From Sinohyriopsis cumingii (Eukaryota > Mollusca > Bivalvia > Unionida > Unionidae), in contig CM068838.1 of NCBI GenBank assembly GCA_028554795.2, forward strand, positions 127,562,428 through 127,626,427: a stretch of 64,000 bases of DNA, given 5' to 3'. The position numbers and the translations under genes are program-made. The notes beneath the pieces are model-generated. The model was given only the letters and a program-made list of their open reading frames with translations. It searched no databases and had not been told where the DNA came from. This document shows, piece after piece, positions 40,537 to 54,758 of this stretch. How positions within the stretch are numbered: position 1 is the first letter of the stretch; the number at the start of each line of letters is the position of its first letter.

Positions 40537-42245
40537 ATTTTCTATTGTTCTTCCACATACTGCATTACTCGTAAGATTGGAAAGAATGGCCTCATGGTAA
40601 ATTTTCCATTGTTTATCTTTATACTGCCCTAATGGTAAGATTGAAAAGAAAGGCCTCATAGTAAATTTTCCATTGTTTATCAACACGCTGCCTTAATCGT
40701 AAGACTGAAAAGAATGGCCAGATGGTACATTTTCCGTTGTTTACCTGTAAGCCTTAATTCTAAGACTGACAAGAATGGCAACGTGCTAAATTTTCCATTG
40801 TTGATATACTGCTTTACTCGTAAGAATGAAGTGAATGGCCACGTGATAAATTTTCTATTGTTTATCTATATACTGCCTTAATCGTAAGACCGAAAAGAAT
40901 GGTCTCATGGTTAATTTTCTATTGTTTATCTATATGCTGCCTAATTGTAAGACTGAAAAGAATGGCCTGATGGTAAATTGTATTATACAGTATATTGTTT
41001 ATCTATCTCCTGTCTTATTTCTAAGACTGAAAAGAAAGGTCACATTGTAAATTTTCCCTTGTTTGTCTATATAATGCCTTAACGGTAAGATTGAATCAAA
41101 TAACGACGTGGTAAATTGTCCATTGCTTGTCTTGATAATGCCTTAAACGTAAGAGTAAAATAAATGGCCACGCGGTAAATTTTCCATTGTTTCTCCATAC
41201 AATGCCTTAAACGTAAGACTGAAATGAATGGCCACGTGATACATTTTCCACTGTTTTTCTATTAACTGCCTTAAACGTAAGACGGAAATGAATGGCCACG
41301 CGGTAACTATTCCATAATTTGTCTATATACTGCATTAATCGTAAGACTGAAAATAATGTCCAGACGGTAATTTTATATTCTTTATCTTTATGTCGCCTTA
41401 ATTCTAAGACTGACAAGAGTGGCCACGTGGTAAATTTTCCATTGTTTATCTATATACTGCTTTAATCGTAAGACTGAAATGAATGGTTATATTGTAACTT
41501 TTCCATTGTTTGTCTAGATACTAGCTTAAACGTAAGAGTGAAATAAATGGCAAAGTGGTAAATTTTCCATTGTTTGTCTATATAATGCCTTAAACTTAAG
41601 ACTGAAATGAATGGCCACGTGGTAAATATTCCATTGTTTGTCTGCATACTGCCTTAATCGTAAGACTGGAAAGAATGACCTCATGGTAAATTTTCCATTG
41701 TTTATCTATTTAATGCCTTAAATGTAAGACTGAAACGAATGGCCACGTGGTAAATTTTCCATTATTTATCTATATACTGCCTTAAACGTAAGACAGAAAA
41801 TAATGGCCACGTGGTAATTTTTCCATTGTTTCTGTATATATTGCCTTAAACGTAAGATTGCAATGAATGGCCACAAGGTAAATTTTCCAGTGTTTGTCTA
41901 TATACTACCTTAATCTTAAAACTAAAAAGAATGGCCTCATGATAAATTTAACATTCTTTATCTATGTACTGCCTTAAACGTAAGATTGAAATGAATGGCC
42001 ACGTGTTAAAATTTCAATTGTTTGGCTATATACTGCCTTAAACGTAAGATTGAAATGAATGGCTTCATGATAAATTTTCCATTGTTTATCTATATAATGT
42101 CTTAAATGTAAGACTGAAAAGAATGGCCTCATGCTAAATTTGCCACTGTCTTTCTGTACACTACCTTGATTGTAAGACTGAAAAAATGGCAACGTGGCAA
42201 ATTTTCCATTGTTTTTCTATATGCACTATTTTACATAAGATTGAA
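40537..42245. repeat. ~64-bp minisatellite, about 26 units
   Basis: Diverged head-to-tail units with CGTAAGACTGAAA-GAATGGCC, ACGTGGTAAATTTTCCATTG and TTTATCTATATACTGCCTTA. Short minus-strand frames across it are by-products. Spacing between units is regular at 63-66 bp. Confidence 0.92.
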
Positions 42246-42612
42246 TATAATAGCCACATTTAATCAACTTTCAATTTGATGCTATGTTTTATGAACCGTT
42301 TTAATCAGGATATTTCGTTAAAGTTTTACATGCGGCGTAATTTTATTACTTTTCATAATTTATTTTATACATAATTTAAATATGATCTACTTTTTCTTTA
42401 TCATCAAATTCGAATTTTGTTGATTTTTCACTATTAAGTAATCAATTTCTAAAACTCCAAAACATTTATATACCACCTATTTTTAGTGTTTTCTCAAGTA
42501 AACGCGTATCAATATTTGTCCACAGTTTTAATTTTTAACTGATATATTTTAATCTGCATTTTCATGAGAAAGATTTTAATGAAATGTAATTGGCAGTTTC
42601 TAAATAGTTGGA
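42246..42612. other. No feature seen (left flank of copy B)
   Basis: AT-rich sequence between the minisatellite and the start of the second copy. Nothing like a transposon end is seen at the junction. Confidence 0.5.
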
Positions 42613-43556
42613 ACCTGCCAGCTAAAATAAAATACATTTGTTACTAAATAACGTCACGCAATTTGCAACGATTTTACATTTAATGTTTCCAAATTTATTT
42701 ATATGTGACAGATCGTTGATGGCTTATGTTTAATGTAATCTTCCTTTGTCATATTTACTGTGTATTAAAATTGCCTAACTAGTCCATTTGTTTCATATGT
42801 TGTTTCGCCCAAGATTTTAATAAAATGTTATAATTCGAATTTGGATGAATTGACCGCGTTTTCTACAACTTGATTGGATGTAAACGATAACGTGTTACTG
42901 ATCTGGAAATTTTTACACACGATAAATGTTGCGGACTACTTTGGTTCCTTGTCTCCAGCTCATTTTATGTGAAGTTGTATGTATATCAACACCTTACATG
43001 ACAATAATAACAAAACCCGCACCTACACACCCCTGTAAGTTCCCATCAAAATTTACAACCTTCAGATTCAAATCGCCCATTAGAAGTTAAAACAATGCAA
43101 TTGCACAGGCCTTCCTGCATTCCAATACTCTCTCTTTTGCAAAAGAAGGCATATGGCAGGCTTTAGAAGCCAATATTCAGAATTTGTTGCATTTCGCTTC
43201 GATAACATGTTCCAGGAGCTATCAAATGTCAGTTTCATTTGACGAGAAGAGGATCTCACTAAAATATACACGAGTTGGCCTTTGAAAGATCGAAAAGCGG
43301 ACAAAGCAAGAACAACAAAATAAAAAACAACACCTAGTTTAAATAGCATCAGCCATTTCTTGAAATTTAAAAAAAAAATATCATAACAAGCTCCTTATAT
43401 AACTGTCATGACCCACTCTAATGCTCTACCATATATTACTACATGAAAATGGACTACACCTGACTACTGAAAGAAAACTTCGAGCTACCTAAAAGTGAAA
43501 TCTGCTAGTATGATGACAGAAGGAAAGGAAATTGGAATTATAAGGATTTGATGATC

Positions 43557-46500
43557 ATGGTTGGGTATTTATCGATGTGTCAATTCATGTTGAAGGGTTC
43601 TATATCACTCATGGGTGATTCGGCCAATCATATACTTATTTAAAGTTTAAAGGGACACAGGAGCTTCTCAAACTCTTTTATTATCAGCTACTTTGCCTTT
43701 TTCTGAGAACAATGATTTTTTTACCCATTGAGTGCACTCATTTAATACTAGGCAATGATCTAGGTGAAAATAAGATTGTGATTAACACACTTGCAACTGA
43801 CAAGCAATGTTTGGATCACAAGGCTGATCGTATTGAAAAAGAAATTCCTGATTAATACCCAGGTTGTGCAGTTATTAGAGCTGTATCAAAGAAAGATCTT
43901 GAGAATGATGTTGATCAAGAAGTATTCCTTTAGCTGACACATGTATTGGTCGGATTTTTGATGAGGTCATTTTCACTTTTTGTTTGGATCAATTAAAGAA
44001 TAGTGATCACAGTGATCCTCTTTCAACTACTCATTCTCTTTATTCTTATCAGAGTGACAAACGACAATCACTTGTCATCAAACAGGAAAAGAATCATGCG
44101 ATCTCATGTTTGCTTCAAAAGGCCATTAGTGAAACACAAGCCATAGAAGAACCTGTTTGTTATTTCGTTGAAAATTGGATTCTCATATGAAAATGTAGAC
44201 ACCTGAGGTATCCGCGGGTGACGAGTGGTCATTGAACTATCAAATTGTAATTCCAAAACCGTAAAAACAGGAAATTGTTAGTCTAGCCCATACACTCCTG
44301 TGGCTGATCTTTTAGGGATTAATAAGTCTGATCACAAGATTTTGAATAACTTCTATCAGCCAAAAATTAAAAGTGATGTTTGTAAATACTGCAGATCTTA
44401 TCACACATGTCAAATGGAAGGAAACCCCAATTAGAAGATACATCAGGCTCATCTGCAAACTATTCCTGCATTTGACCAACCATTTAGCAGAATACTGGTA
44501 GATTGTATCGGTCCCTTACCTAAGACTAAGTCAGGTAACCAATATTTGTTGACCATAATATGTGAGTCAACAAGATTCCCACAGGCAAATCCTATGAGTA
44601 ATTTTGAAACGAAATCGTTAGTCAAAGCTTTGATAAAGTGTTTTACTCAATTTGGCCTTCCTACATCTGTCCAATATGATCAAGGGCCAAATTTTATGTC
44701 TGGAATATTCCAGCAAGTTATGTACGAAATAGGCATCCAACAATTCAAGTCTTCTGCCTATCACCCTGAGAATAGAGGAGATTTAAAACGATTTCATCAA
44801 ACTTTGAAAAATATGATTCGGTCATATTGTTTTGATACAGGTAATTGGGAAGACGGTGTTCATTTACTATTGTTTTCTGTTAGGGGATCAGTTTAACAAA
44901 ATATTAAGGATTCAGTCCCATTGAACTAGTTTTTGTGCGTGGACCGTTAAATTTGTTAAAAGAGAAACTTCTTTCTAATGAAGATGCCGAGATTAATCTC
45001 TTCTCGATTATGTTTCCAATTAAAGTATAAGTTGTCAAAGGATTCTGAGGTCGCATAAACTACACTGCACTGTACTCAGTCAAATATGAACTTAAGGTAT
45101 GATACAAATATAAAGGAAAGGAGTTTTAAGCCTGGTGATAGAGTTCTGGCTCTCTTACCCGTACCACAAAATTCTCTTCATGATAAATATTATGGTCCTT
45201 ACACAGTTGAAAAAAAGTACATGACTTAAATTAAATCATAAATACTCCTGGGAGGCCCAAAACAAAAACAAATTTACCATATAAATATGTCAAAGGAGTA
45301 TGTTGATAGCGATAGCCAGGTTAAGCATGCAATTCATTTAGTTGTACCTGTCCAACACACTAAGGATAAAAGCGATAGAATGCAATCGGAATCAGTTTAC
45401 TTTGGAGTAACAAATCTTCGGAATTCAGGAAGTTTTAATAATCTGACCAGAAACTTTCACATCTGCAGCAACAAGAAAAGAATGAACTAAAGCAGTGATT
45501 ACTTGAATATGAGCACTTATTTCCAGAAGTTCATACAAGAACAAATCAAATCTACCATGACATTGAAATTGTAAAATTCACACCTGTGAAAGAAAACCCG
45601 TACATGATGAATCCATTCAAGCAGGAATGTTTGAAAAACGAAATTCAGTATTTGCTAGAGAATGATTTGATAGAAACGAGTAAAAGTGACTGGAGTTCCC
45701 GATGTATAATTGTTCCTAAAACAGATAATACTTTCCGCTGCACATTGATTATAGAAAGGTGAAATGTTGGACTAAAATAGATTCATTTCCATTACGAGGA
45801 ATCGATGACTGCATCGATAAAATTGGATATGCAAAGTATGTCAACAAATTTGACCTTCTGAAAGGATTTTGACAAATTACATTGACGGAAAGGGCAAAGG
45901 AAATTTCGGCATGCGTGACTCCAGATGGACTTTATCAATATAAAGTAATGCCTTTTGTGATGAAAGGTTCCCCTAGTACTTTTCAACGTTTAATGAAGAT
46001 TGATTACATCTGGTCTAGATAATTGTGATGTTTACAGTGATGTTTTCATCATCTACAACGACAACTGTACAGATCATTTAGCGACAATTCGGAAATTCTT
46101 TGCCAGATTTAATGTTTCAAATTTGACAATTTATTTATCGAAAAGTGAGTTTTGTTTTGCTTGTGATACGTTTCTATGACATGTCGTGGGAATAGGACAA
46201 GTTAAACCTATAGATACTAAGTGGAAGACTATCTCTGAATTCCCTGTGCCTATCAGTAAACGGCAGCTGATGTGTTTTTTGAGTATGGCTGGATACTCTC
46301 GGAAATTTTTGTTCCACTTTTCCATCATTGCTGAGTTCCTGACAAATTTACTGAGCTAAGAATCCCCAAGTTTCATTGGTCTTAAAAATGTCAGGAGGCT
46401 TTTGATAAGTTAAAGACCATACTTAAGAGTGCACCAGTTCTTTCAGCTCCAAATTTCAATCATTTAAATTGCCTGATCATGCAAGTGATGTTGGGGTTGG

Positions 46501-46690
46501 AACAGTATTGATTAAAGAAGTCAAAAATAGCGTAGATCATCCAGTGTGCTATTGTGTAAAGAAATTAAATAAGCAGCAGAGAAATTATTCCACAATCGAG
46601 AAGGAGTGTTTGGCTTTGGTATTAGCATTACAACACTTTGAAATATACATTAGTTCAGCTCTTTCTCCGATTATTTTGATCATTAAACAA
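43557..46690 (+). pseudogene. Decayed Ty3/Gypsy pol, copy B
   Basis: Same domains, order and breaks as the copy at 945-4,190: protease end near 43,750, integrase about 44,310-44,940, reverse transcriptase about 45,570-46,310 and RNase H about 46,450-46,690. RNase H is cut short by the deletion that joins 46,683 to the Polinton-like left flank. Only a handful of base differences from copy A are visible in 4 kb. Confidence 0.85.
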
Positions 46691-46795
46691 TAATTCTATT
46701 TAAAGTTAGATCTACTATGTAACTGTTGAAATGTTTGTCCACTTGGTATTTGCAACACTATAAAGATAGAAATATTGTAATTAATAATATACCAG

Positions 46796-47092
46796 AGCAG
46801 CTGGGAGGGCGGAAAGACCAATATGGGGAACTGTCCAATCTTGAAAATAAACCATACAAAAAAGTGGTGAAAAAAATCAATTTCTATGTGCCTATTTCTG
46901 AAAATGGATCTTACTTCGAAATCAAAAAATGACGCCAAAACCACTGCGTTTAACGTTGTCGATCGCTTACTATCTGGACAATTATTTTAGGTCTCGTCTA
47001 TCCTGCTGCTGTTTCTTTAACCAAAACTTTTATCAAGACCTACACGATATCGTAATCGAGGATCATGTAAATGTATTGTTATAAATCCGTGT
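46796..47092 (+). repeat. Left terminal inverted repeat of old element, copy B
   Basis: Inverted match to 60,730-61,025. Tip better preserved than in copy A. Inner inverted motif at about 46,995-47,010. Confidence 0.85.
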
Positions 47093-47683
47093 GGGGTACA
47101 TTGTATTTATGACAAATATTTCAAATCTAATCATATCCATTTACACTGAACACCAAGTCTGACGAATGTTTCGCAGAGTATGTGTATCAATTCCATTAAA
47201 CACAACTAAAATATTTCAGTTATCTCTGATCCCTTTAGGTATTTGTGTATATCGCTGAATAACATAAATCACATCCGTCCTTTTGTGCCTGCAACGAGAA
47301 AATATCAGAGTTGGATTTGGTTGTTTTTCCAGTATTATATTATCATATAATACGAGATTATTAATAAATTCATCGAGGTCACACTCAGATGGGGCCTAGT
47401 CAATATCGGTTATAAAATCAATAATGTCATCACATTTCTCATCGAATAATTTTGCATTTTCATTAAAATCTTTAAGCACATAGTAGCATCTCCGATCATC
47501 AACAGATTGTGCCACTCAATATAATTGATCCCATATAAGCCATCTCATTATCCGATTATGCAACAATTGCGTCATCCCATATCGAGATGGACCTATGATA
47601 ATTGCTCTGATAAAATTTGGTAGCGCTGGATGATATTTGGCAGACACTTCATTTCGTGTCGCTGAAAGATCAATGATATCCAT
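47078..47683 (-). pseudogene. Packaging ATPase remnant, copy B
   Basis: MDIIDLSAT start at 47,683, mutated Walker A GPSRYGMTQ, later parts frameshifted. Same breaks as copy A. Confidence 0.75.
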
Positions 47684-47706
47684 GTTGTACAAATATAATA
47701 AATAAT

Positions 47707-48217
47707 ATGAATTTATATTGTGTTCCTTGAAGAACAACCACATTCACAAGTGGATTAACAACAATAATAACAACAAATAAAAGGCGTGCACTTACAGACA
47801 AGTGTGTAAAATTTGGTACAAAATAATAAAATTTATCTCTCTGACAGGGTTCAAAGTGTCTGGTGGTGATATTGCTGCTTCACTGGGAAAATTACCAGGA
47901 TCTCTATGGGCTAAGTATCCAGAAGAAAAACATATTCCTGAATATAATTATTGTGGTCCTGGAACCCGACTAGATATATGACTTGGCGAGCGAGATGAAC
48001 CAAACCTGGAGAATATTTAATATGTGCTGTTGATCAACCATGTCAAGTTCATGATGTAGCGTATTAAGATCAAAATCTACAACAACGATATATTGCAGAT
48101 ATCAAGTTTATTCATTCGTTAAATTCCATAAAAAATAAATCTCTTGGAGAAAAACTTGCTAGCTTCCTAATACGATCTGCGATTAAAGTTAAGCTAGTGC
48201 TAGGTCCCGGTAATTAA
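47707..48217 (+). pseudogene. DUF5679-PLA2-like gene remnant, copy B
   Basis: Early stop; PLA2-like core NYCGPGTRLDI and CQVHDVAY present; zinc and PLA2 parts are joined in one frame, unlike the young copy. Confidence 0.75.
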
Positions 48218-48233
48218 TCAATAGAATATTATA

Positions 48234-49089
48234 ATGGAATCGATTTATTATATTATAATAGGATTTTGTGAAGGTGAGATGCTGATGCAGCAAATGTCAC
48301 ATGTTTTGTTGCTGCAAATTGGTTAGCAAGAGATGCAATATGGCAACTTTAGCTACCACCACCTAACTAGATTCAGTACACACATTTTGATGTTAGCACT
48401 CTCAGTGAGATTCATCAAGCAGGTATTTTATTTTTACCACAAGATACCATCAAAATTAGTGTACGTCAATTACGCACACACAAATACGCGTTAACTTTCG
48501 TTGATGTTGCAAGTAGATATAAAGAAGCAGAACCACTATCAACTAAAACAACATCTGAAGTTGCACCTGCTTTTGAACGAATATATCAACGAGGATCTGG
48601 ACCACAAGGTGGTCTACAATGGCCACAGTTGTTACAGGTTGATCCTGGCAAGGAATTTATGGTGCATTATCATCTCTGAACACTTGCTGAGCGATTGTTT
48701 GGACATCAGTATGCGAAGAAAATATTTTAGAAAGACATGATATCTCGTGAATGAGTTGTAAGACTACCAAGTTTGATAGCTGCGTTAAATAATGAAATTA
48801 CTCGTGCAATTTCTATGAAACCCATTAATGCGATCACAATATGCTAATAAAACGAAAAGACTTTTCAAAACCAGTACTAGGTAATGTAAATTTAAGATAT
48901 TTATATGAACCTGGTGAACTTGAAAAAGGTAGAAAAAGGGTAACTGATACAATATGGCGTGTGACGACACATACCATTTCCAGTTTTGTTATATCTACGG
49001 GTAGATCTGCAATCTACAGACTAGATTCAACTGCTCCTCAGCATGGATTTGTACGTGAACAATTACAAGTAATTCCTGAGGATAGATAA
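48234..49089 (+). pseudogene. rve integrase remnant, copy B
   Basis: MESIYY start, then broken; lacks ~15 bp early that copy A keeps. C-terminal RYLYEPGELEKG and TIWRVTTHTIS intact up to the stop at 49,089. Confidence 0.8.
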
Positions 49090-49101
49090 TTACCACCGCG
49101 T

Positions 49102-52100
49102 TCACTTTTGTGATCTGGCGCCTCGACTTCGATTACTTTCAAAAGAGGTCAGCACCACATTTTCGCGTGTGTAACCAAGACTTCTATTAATTCTATCTAC
49201 CGTAAACTGTCTTGGATTATTATTTGGATATTGCCTCAACATTAAGATGTTACACCTTGCATAATGATTATTCTGTTGTTGTTTCAGCGTCATGATAAAT
49301 TCAGCATCGAGATCAAATTCGCGGGTTTTTTTTGTCACACTGTTTATAACGTTTTCTTACTAAATCATCGGGAACAACTTCGCTGTTGTCGTCAGCAGTT
49401 TGATTATTATTTTCTGTTACGATAAAACTTCGCACCTGAGATATTCTTCTGACTCGAGACACTGCGAGATAAACTAAGTTTTACCATTCGATACGATCAT
49501 CAACACTCCAAATAGTAATATCTGAAATAGTTAATACTTGTGACGAATGAATCGGAATAGCGTATGAAGTTTTGTCCATCGTTAACACGCTCTGAACAAC
49601 TCTAACGGGAACTATAGTAATGTCATTTAACACAAGATTTTGTCTTCCTCCGCCTGGAATCTCAACATCGTTGTTTTGCCGTACAGTATCTGCTGGTCGA
49701 TAGCACAATGGTACAGGCAGATATGACACTTTTTCTTTATGTATCAGAAATAGTTGTTGTTGAAATGTATCACGAACTATTATCTACTCGCAACTATTAA
49801 ATCATCTGGTCCCCACACTTGCAGATAATCAATCATAGGACTTCCTGAAATTACCACAAGTATTACCTCACACTTAATCTTATCTGGTTGTAGTCTGATT
49901 AATTTTTTAAGCTTTTCTTAATTTTGGATCAAGCGCTCTATGATCATTAGTTATCTCCTCATACTAATCTAGCCATTCATGTGGAGACAATCCAACCAAA
50001 TGTGGTGGATGACCATGATCGCCACACATTATCATAGCAGTATATTTCGTCAACAACCAATCAATAATTTTTTTAATGTCTCCAGCGACACTCTACATAT
50101 TTCATCCTAGATAATAATCTTTGGAATATATTTCTCACCCATTCGTTCAGAAGTCCATGTATCTTCATTCCATCGAAACAACCTATGATAAGTATGCGAT
50201 TTAACTCCTCGTTTGTTCATTTTCCTGGATAGTCTATGTGTAAGGGTTAATACAATCATATCTTGTTTACGAAATAATTCAGTCGCACGTGTTATCTTTC
50301 CTGATCCTCACGGTCAGTTTAAATAAACCTCTTTTATGTATCGTTACGGTATCATTTATCGATGGTGCTGATGATACTGACATCTGATTATTTTCGCGAT
50401 AAGTACTTTTACACTCGACATCGGCTGTTTTATCAAAGCTGTGTAACTATTCTCGTTTTATTCTCCATCCACCCCATGATGATTTAGTGTCAATATTCAG
50501 TTGTTTCAACTGGTTTGTGTTTCTTGGCTATATAAAGTCCACCTGTAGCTCGTCTTACAGCGAGTTTAGGAAATATTCTCCATCGATACTAGATTTATCG
50601 AAACTTACGCTAGCATTGAAAATATTAAATGAGTAAATTGTGGTGATTCGTCATCAATATAACTCACAACTGTACCTAATTCAGTTTCGACATGTAAACT
50701 GTTTTTCGGTTAATATAGGTATTATTTATATAAAATCTAGTTCTTCATCGTCGATAACTAATCGATAACTACGTCGTTTATCACTGCGTGATCCTCCTTG
50801 TGTGAACGTATCTATTTTTTTTTCTACGGAGATCCTTAGCAAGTTCATCTTCGTAATCGATTTTATCTTCATCCTCAGAATCCAAAAATCGTTATTTCTC
50901 TTCCAGTAGCCAAATTTGTGTCTGTGATTTATATGATATTATTGCTTTACTCACCCTTAGTGATATCAGTATTTTTACATCAAGCATACATCATAATAAT
51001 ACTACTGGATCCCACATAATTTTTTAAACGTGTTTGCCAAACTACGTACTTTCACGCAAGATCATTCATTTTTCTATGAAAAAAAAAAACATCTGCTCGA
51101 TATATGTCGCCATTTCTTACAAACTGAACAAACTTATTTTCTTCAATACAGATGCTTCCATCAAGTTTATTAATTCGTCATGATGTTCTTCAGAACTCTG
51201 AAATAACCACGCCGATACAGGATCATTCTTACTAATCTGGTTAATACAATCAAATATATTTCCTTGGTAAAATCTAACGGTTCTATCTGGTAGAAATATT
51301 GTCACCTCCGATGTCCACACATGCGCATTATGATCAAAATATTTATCGGAGCTTCTTTCGATTTATATTTTGATTCGTACAAAATTTCATCAGTTATTGT
51401 TCTTACTGTTAATGGGAATTTTAATTTCTTTCTCAGTTCAGCAACACCTTTTGATAGATTCGCCAGTATCTTTAACTGTCGATGCCCACTCATTTATTTT
51501 TTTAGGGCTTAAATCCGTTAAACCACTTCCACGTATCGCGTTTGTGAAGTGTTCCATTACTCGTTCGGCTACACAATTTAGTTTAAAAAATGTCATTGGT
51601 TTGAGATCCCTAACGGTAGGTTTATCATTTATGGGATATATCGTATAAACAACTGCAGTTTCAGGATTCGCTCGTTTAAATTACAGTTTACTAATACTTG
51701 TCAATATTCCTGGTTTGGAATTTTTATTTTACGTAACAATATTTCCAGTCTGAAGACGGACAGGGTCACGTTTGTCACTGATAATCAAAGTAACGTAACG
51801 TCTTCCGCGGTATCTACCGCTTCAGTAAATTTTATTCTAAAAAAAATATAATCGATCGTCGAGAAAATTAATAATATTTTCTGCTCGATCATTATTGATT
51901 CTAGCATCAACAACAATCTTTCCGTTATTAACAAATTAAATGTTGTCTATACATGAGTTGCACCATCTCTTTGAAATTCTTGTTTTGCTTTACGAATATT
52001 TTCAATAAAATGTTTATTTACTGATGACTTACCTAACGATCTTAATACCGACAATTGTGATTTACGATGAAGATAAAATCTGTAAACAACACCGTTAAGG

Positions 52101-52123
52101 ACAAATGAAAGGGATTTATCCAT
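49102..52123 (-). pseudogene. PolB-SF1 helicase-HNH remnant, copy B
   Basis: From MDKSLSF at 52,123 to the HNH tail ending at 49,102 (VDRINRSLGYTRENVVL). Helicase pieces include PVPLCYRPADTVRQN and IHSSQVLTISD. Multiple stops throughout. The A-run before the HNH part is 8 A plus 3 C here against 10 A plus 4 C in copy A, a difference of exactly three bases. Confidence 0.75.
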
Positions 52124-52174
52124 ATAATACTTAAGCAAGTGTATATCAAATTAATACTTTTCTGTGTTATTATA

Positions 52175-52504
52175 ATGACCTGACATAAAAAAATGTAGTT
52201 GGTTGTTAATTGGTGTGGCGGATTTTGTGTAATCGTAACTGTGTAAATGAAAATTGTGCATCTCACGCACAGTACGTGAAACGTGGAAGCAAAGGACCAA
52301 TCTCATGTTTAAATTGTAAATGTGGATTGCGAGAATAAACACAATTATGTGAGCAATGTGGGGATACAATTGTCGAGAACTAATAGGGTATTATAAAATA
52401 AAACACAGAACTGATATAAGTATCAAGGATTTTATAGACAAATTTCCAGACATACATATAGGAATGGAAAATGATGAAATTTAGTCAAAATTCATAAAAT
52501 TCTT
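52175..52504 (+). pseudogene. Zinc-binding protein remnant, copy B
   Basis: GPISCLNCKCGLR, a stop, then QLCEQCGDT. Same location as in the young element. Confidence 0.6.
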
Positions 52505-52648
52505 AGATTTTTTCTGACAAAATCAACATCATTAATACAATTATTCTGCAGTAATAAAATTATGATTCACTAAATATTGTTGTAAATAAGAAGCAGAAAA
52601 ATATTAGATTTTTCTGCAAATATATCTGAATACTCCATTATCGTAGCA

Positions 52649-53134
52649 ATGAAAGAAATGAATTTACAAAACACCCAATTATTAATGAATATGAAGCATC
52701 TCGCGATGGAATCATTAGAAATTGTAGATTTAAACGACAAAAGAGTGCTGTCATTATTCTTATCTTATACTCAGGATTAAAAATAGGACTTACCTTTCTC
52801 ATAGATTTATTTATGACTGCTTTAATGGACTGAATGGAAAGGATCTTGTAATTGATCATATTAATCCAAACTCTAATCAGAGAGCTGTCACCAAGAGTCA
52901 AAATTGCAAAAATGGCAAAACTGGTCAATTAAAAACAAATTAATAGACCAGGTAACGCAGTCGTTGGAATTGGTGCAATTGAATTTCAATCAATATGCGC
53001 AGCTGATAAATACTTTGATATTAAACCATGACTGGTAAAATGCGTTGCCGTCGGTAGATTTTATCTATCATTTTCGAAAACATGCAATACGTGCATTTTA
53101 TTATGCTTAATTTTGCCATCGTATTCAAACAATT
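52649..53134 (+). pseudogene. HNH/NUMOD endonuclease remnant, copy B
   Basis: INEYEASRDGIIRNCRF, later VIDHINPN-like and SQNCKNGKTGQ stretches in different frames. Confidence 0.65.
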
Positions 53135-53153
53135 AGACATTTGAATATGATAT

Positions 53154-53602
53154 ATGAATCAAGAAAATATTAAATCTGTCATAAATGAAGTTATCAAGTT
53201 GAGATCTGGAAAATTGTTAAAACCAACACCCAAACAATAGAATTGAGAAAAGCCCATATGAGATACTTAGTCCTGAAATATTAAAGATGAATTTAATTCA
53301 GTAGAGAGTCAAGAGTGCGCGGTAAAGAAACATTAGTATATGAATGTCGTATTATTAAATTACGCGAAGAAGTAATGAAAAATTCTTTACTTTATATATC
53401 ACCAGAGAAAGTTGTTCATCTTGCTCGTGCTCGTGCTATTAGGAATTTTAAAAATATATTATCTAACGAATACAAAGAAGGTAATGTTATTATTAATCGT
53501 ACAGCTTTGTTAGATAATCTTCTTTCGGAAGATGAATATATTTCCTTTTCACAAAACCAAGAGATTCCTCAATGGACGGTCCATTTACAAGTTCATATTT
53601 AG
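53154..53602 (+). pseudogene. Remnant of the 126-aa unknown protein gene, copy B
   Basis: MNQENIKSVINEVIKL start; 95-codon open piece to 53,602 resembling the young helical protein. Confidence 0.6.
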
Positions 53603-53604
53603 AT

Positions 53605-54159
53605 AATTCTGTTTCGAGCTTTTTATTTTCATTTCTTGTGGCATTAATGTCCTCGTTAAGCTTTCGATATTGAGCATAACTATTGGATAATTCTGTATCG
53701 AATTTTTATTTTTATTTTTTGTGGCATTAATATCCTCGTTAAGCTTTTGAATTTCACAGTAAGATTTTTACTTGTGGCACATAATTTATCATATAAATCT
53801 GTTTTATTCTTAATTTGATTTTTTTAAAGTATGAACGGGTTTATCTAACTTTTGATGGTTAGCATTAATATTGGATAATTCTGTTTCTGGGTTTTTTTAC
53901 CTGCAGCACATAAGTCATCAAATAAATCTATTTTTTTTTTATTTTTTATCTCACTGTTTGCAGCATTGATATCCTCGTTAAGCTTTTGAATTTTCACAGT
54001 TAGATCGTTGCCTTTAGTTGTTTCAGCTCTACCAGCGAGAAACCTTTTATTTTTATGTGATCTTTCCCAAATCTTATATAGATGATTTAAACCAATATGA
54101 TACATTTTAGCAATTTTTGGTGGTGATTCACTTTCATGCAAACATTTTTTTTTCATCAT
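53605..54159 (-). pseudogene. Unknown coiled-coil ORF remnant at inversion breakpoint, copy B
   Basis: Better preserved than in copy A: 104 open codons from 54,159, with PPKIAKMYHIGLNHLYKIW (possible helix-turn-helix) and a KIQKLNEDINA unit, followed by two more KLNEDINA units in broken frames at about 53,650 and 53,730. Family not recognised. Confidence 0.5.
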
Positions 54160-54199
54160 CCAGGGACATGTATATAGGAACTTGTGGCATATATTTAGC

Positions 54200-54745
54200 G
54201 GTAAAATTAAAATGGAAAAAATAAATATGGAAAAGTAAAAGTGGAAAAATAAAAATAGAAAAGTAAAAGTGGAAGGTAAAAATGGGACAAATGAAGATAA
54301 AACGGATTATTTACCTAATTGAGGCTTCAATAAAAAATAAATATGGAAGATAATTTTCCATATTTACCTTCCACTTTTACTTTTCTATTTTTATTTTTCC
54401 ATTTTTAAGCGTCCATCTTTACTTTAAACATAAAATGGCACGAATATTAAAAATGAAATTGTCAAGGAACAAAATATGAATTAATATATATACATATACT
54501 GTTAAAATGTCTTGATAGAGCAGCAATTTATTCATTCTGAAGCTTCTATCGTTGGTGGCAGAATTATGCAGTTACTATAAATATTATAGTAGTCTATCAA
54601 AATGCCAGTCATAAAATATGTATGATAGAACAGTTATTTATTCCTTCTGAGGCTTCTATCATCAGTGGCAGAAGTATAGAATTATCTATAATATTTATAA
54701 TGTTGATAATTCTGCCAGTCATGACATATGTATACAAAATTTACG
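54200..54745. repeat. AT-rich palindromic repeat and two ~112-bp tandem repeats, copy B
   Basis: Counterpart of 12,835-13,378: an AAATGGAAAA/AGTAAAAGTGG array with its inverted echo (to about 54,425), then the two GTGGCAGAA-containing tandem units. Confidence 0.65.
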
Positions 54746-54758
54746 AAAAATAAAAATG

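Noticed and set aside
40537-42245. CRISPR-like array
   Set aside because: Whole 64-bp units are repeated with drift; there are no unique spacers of constant length between identical repeats.
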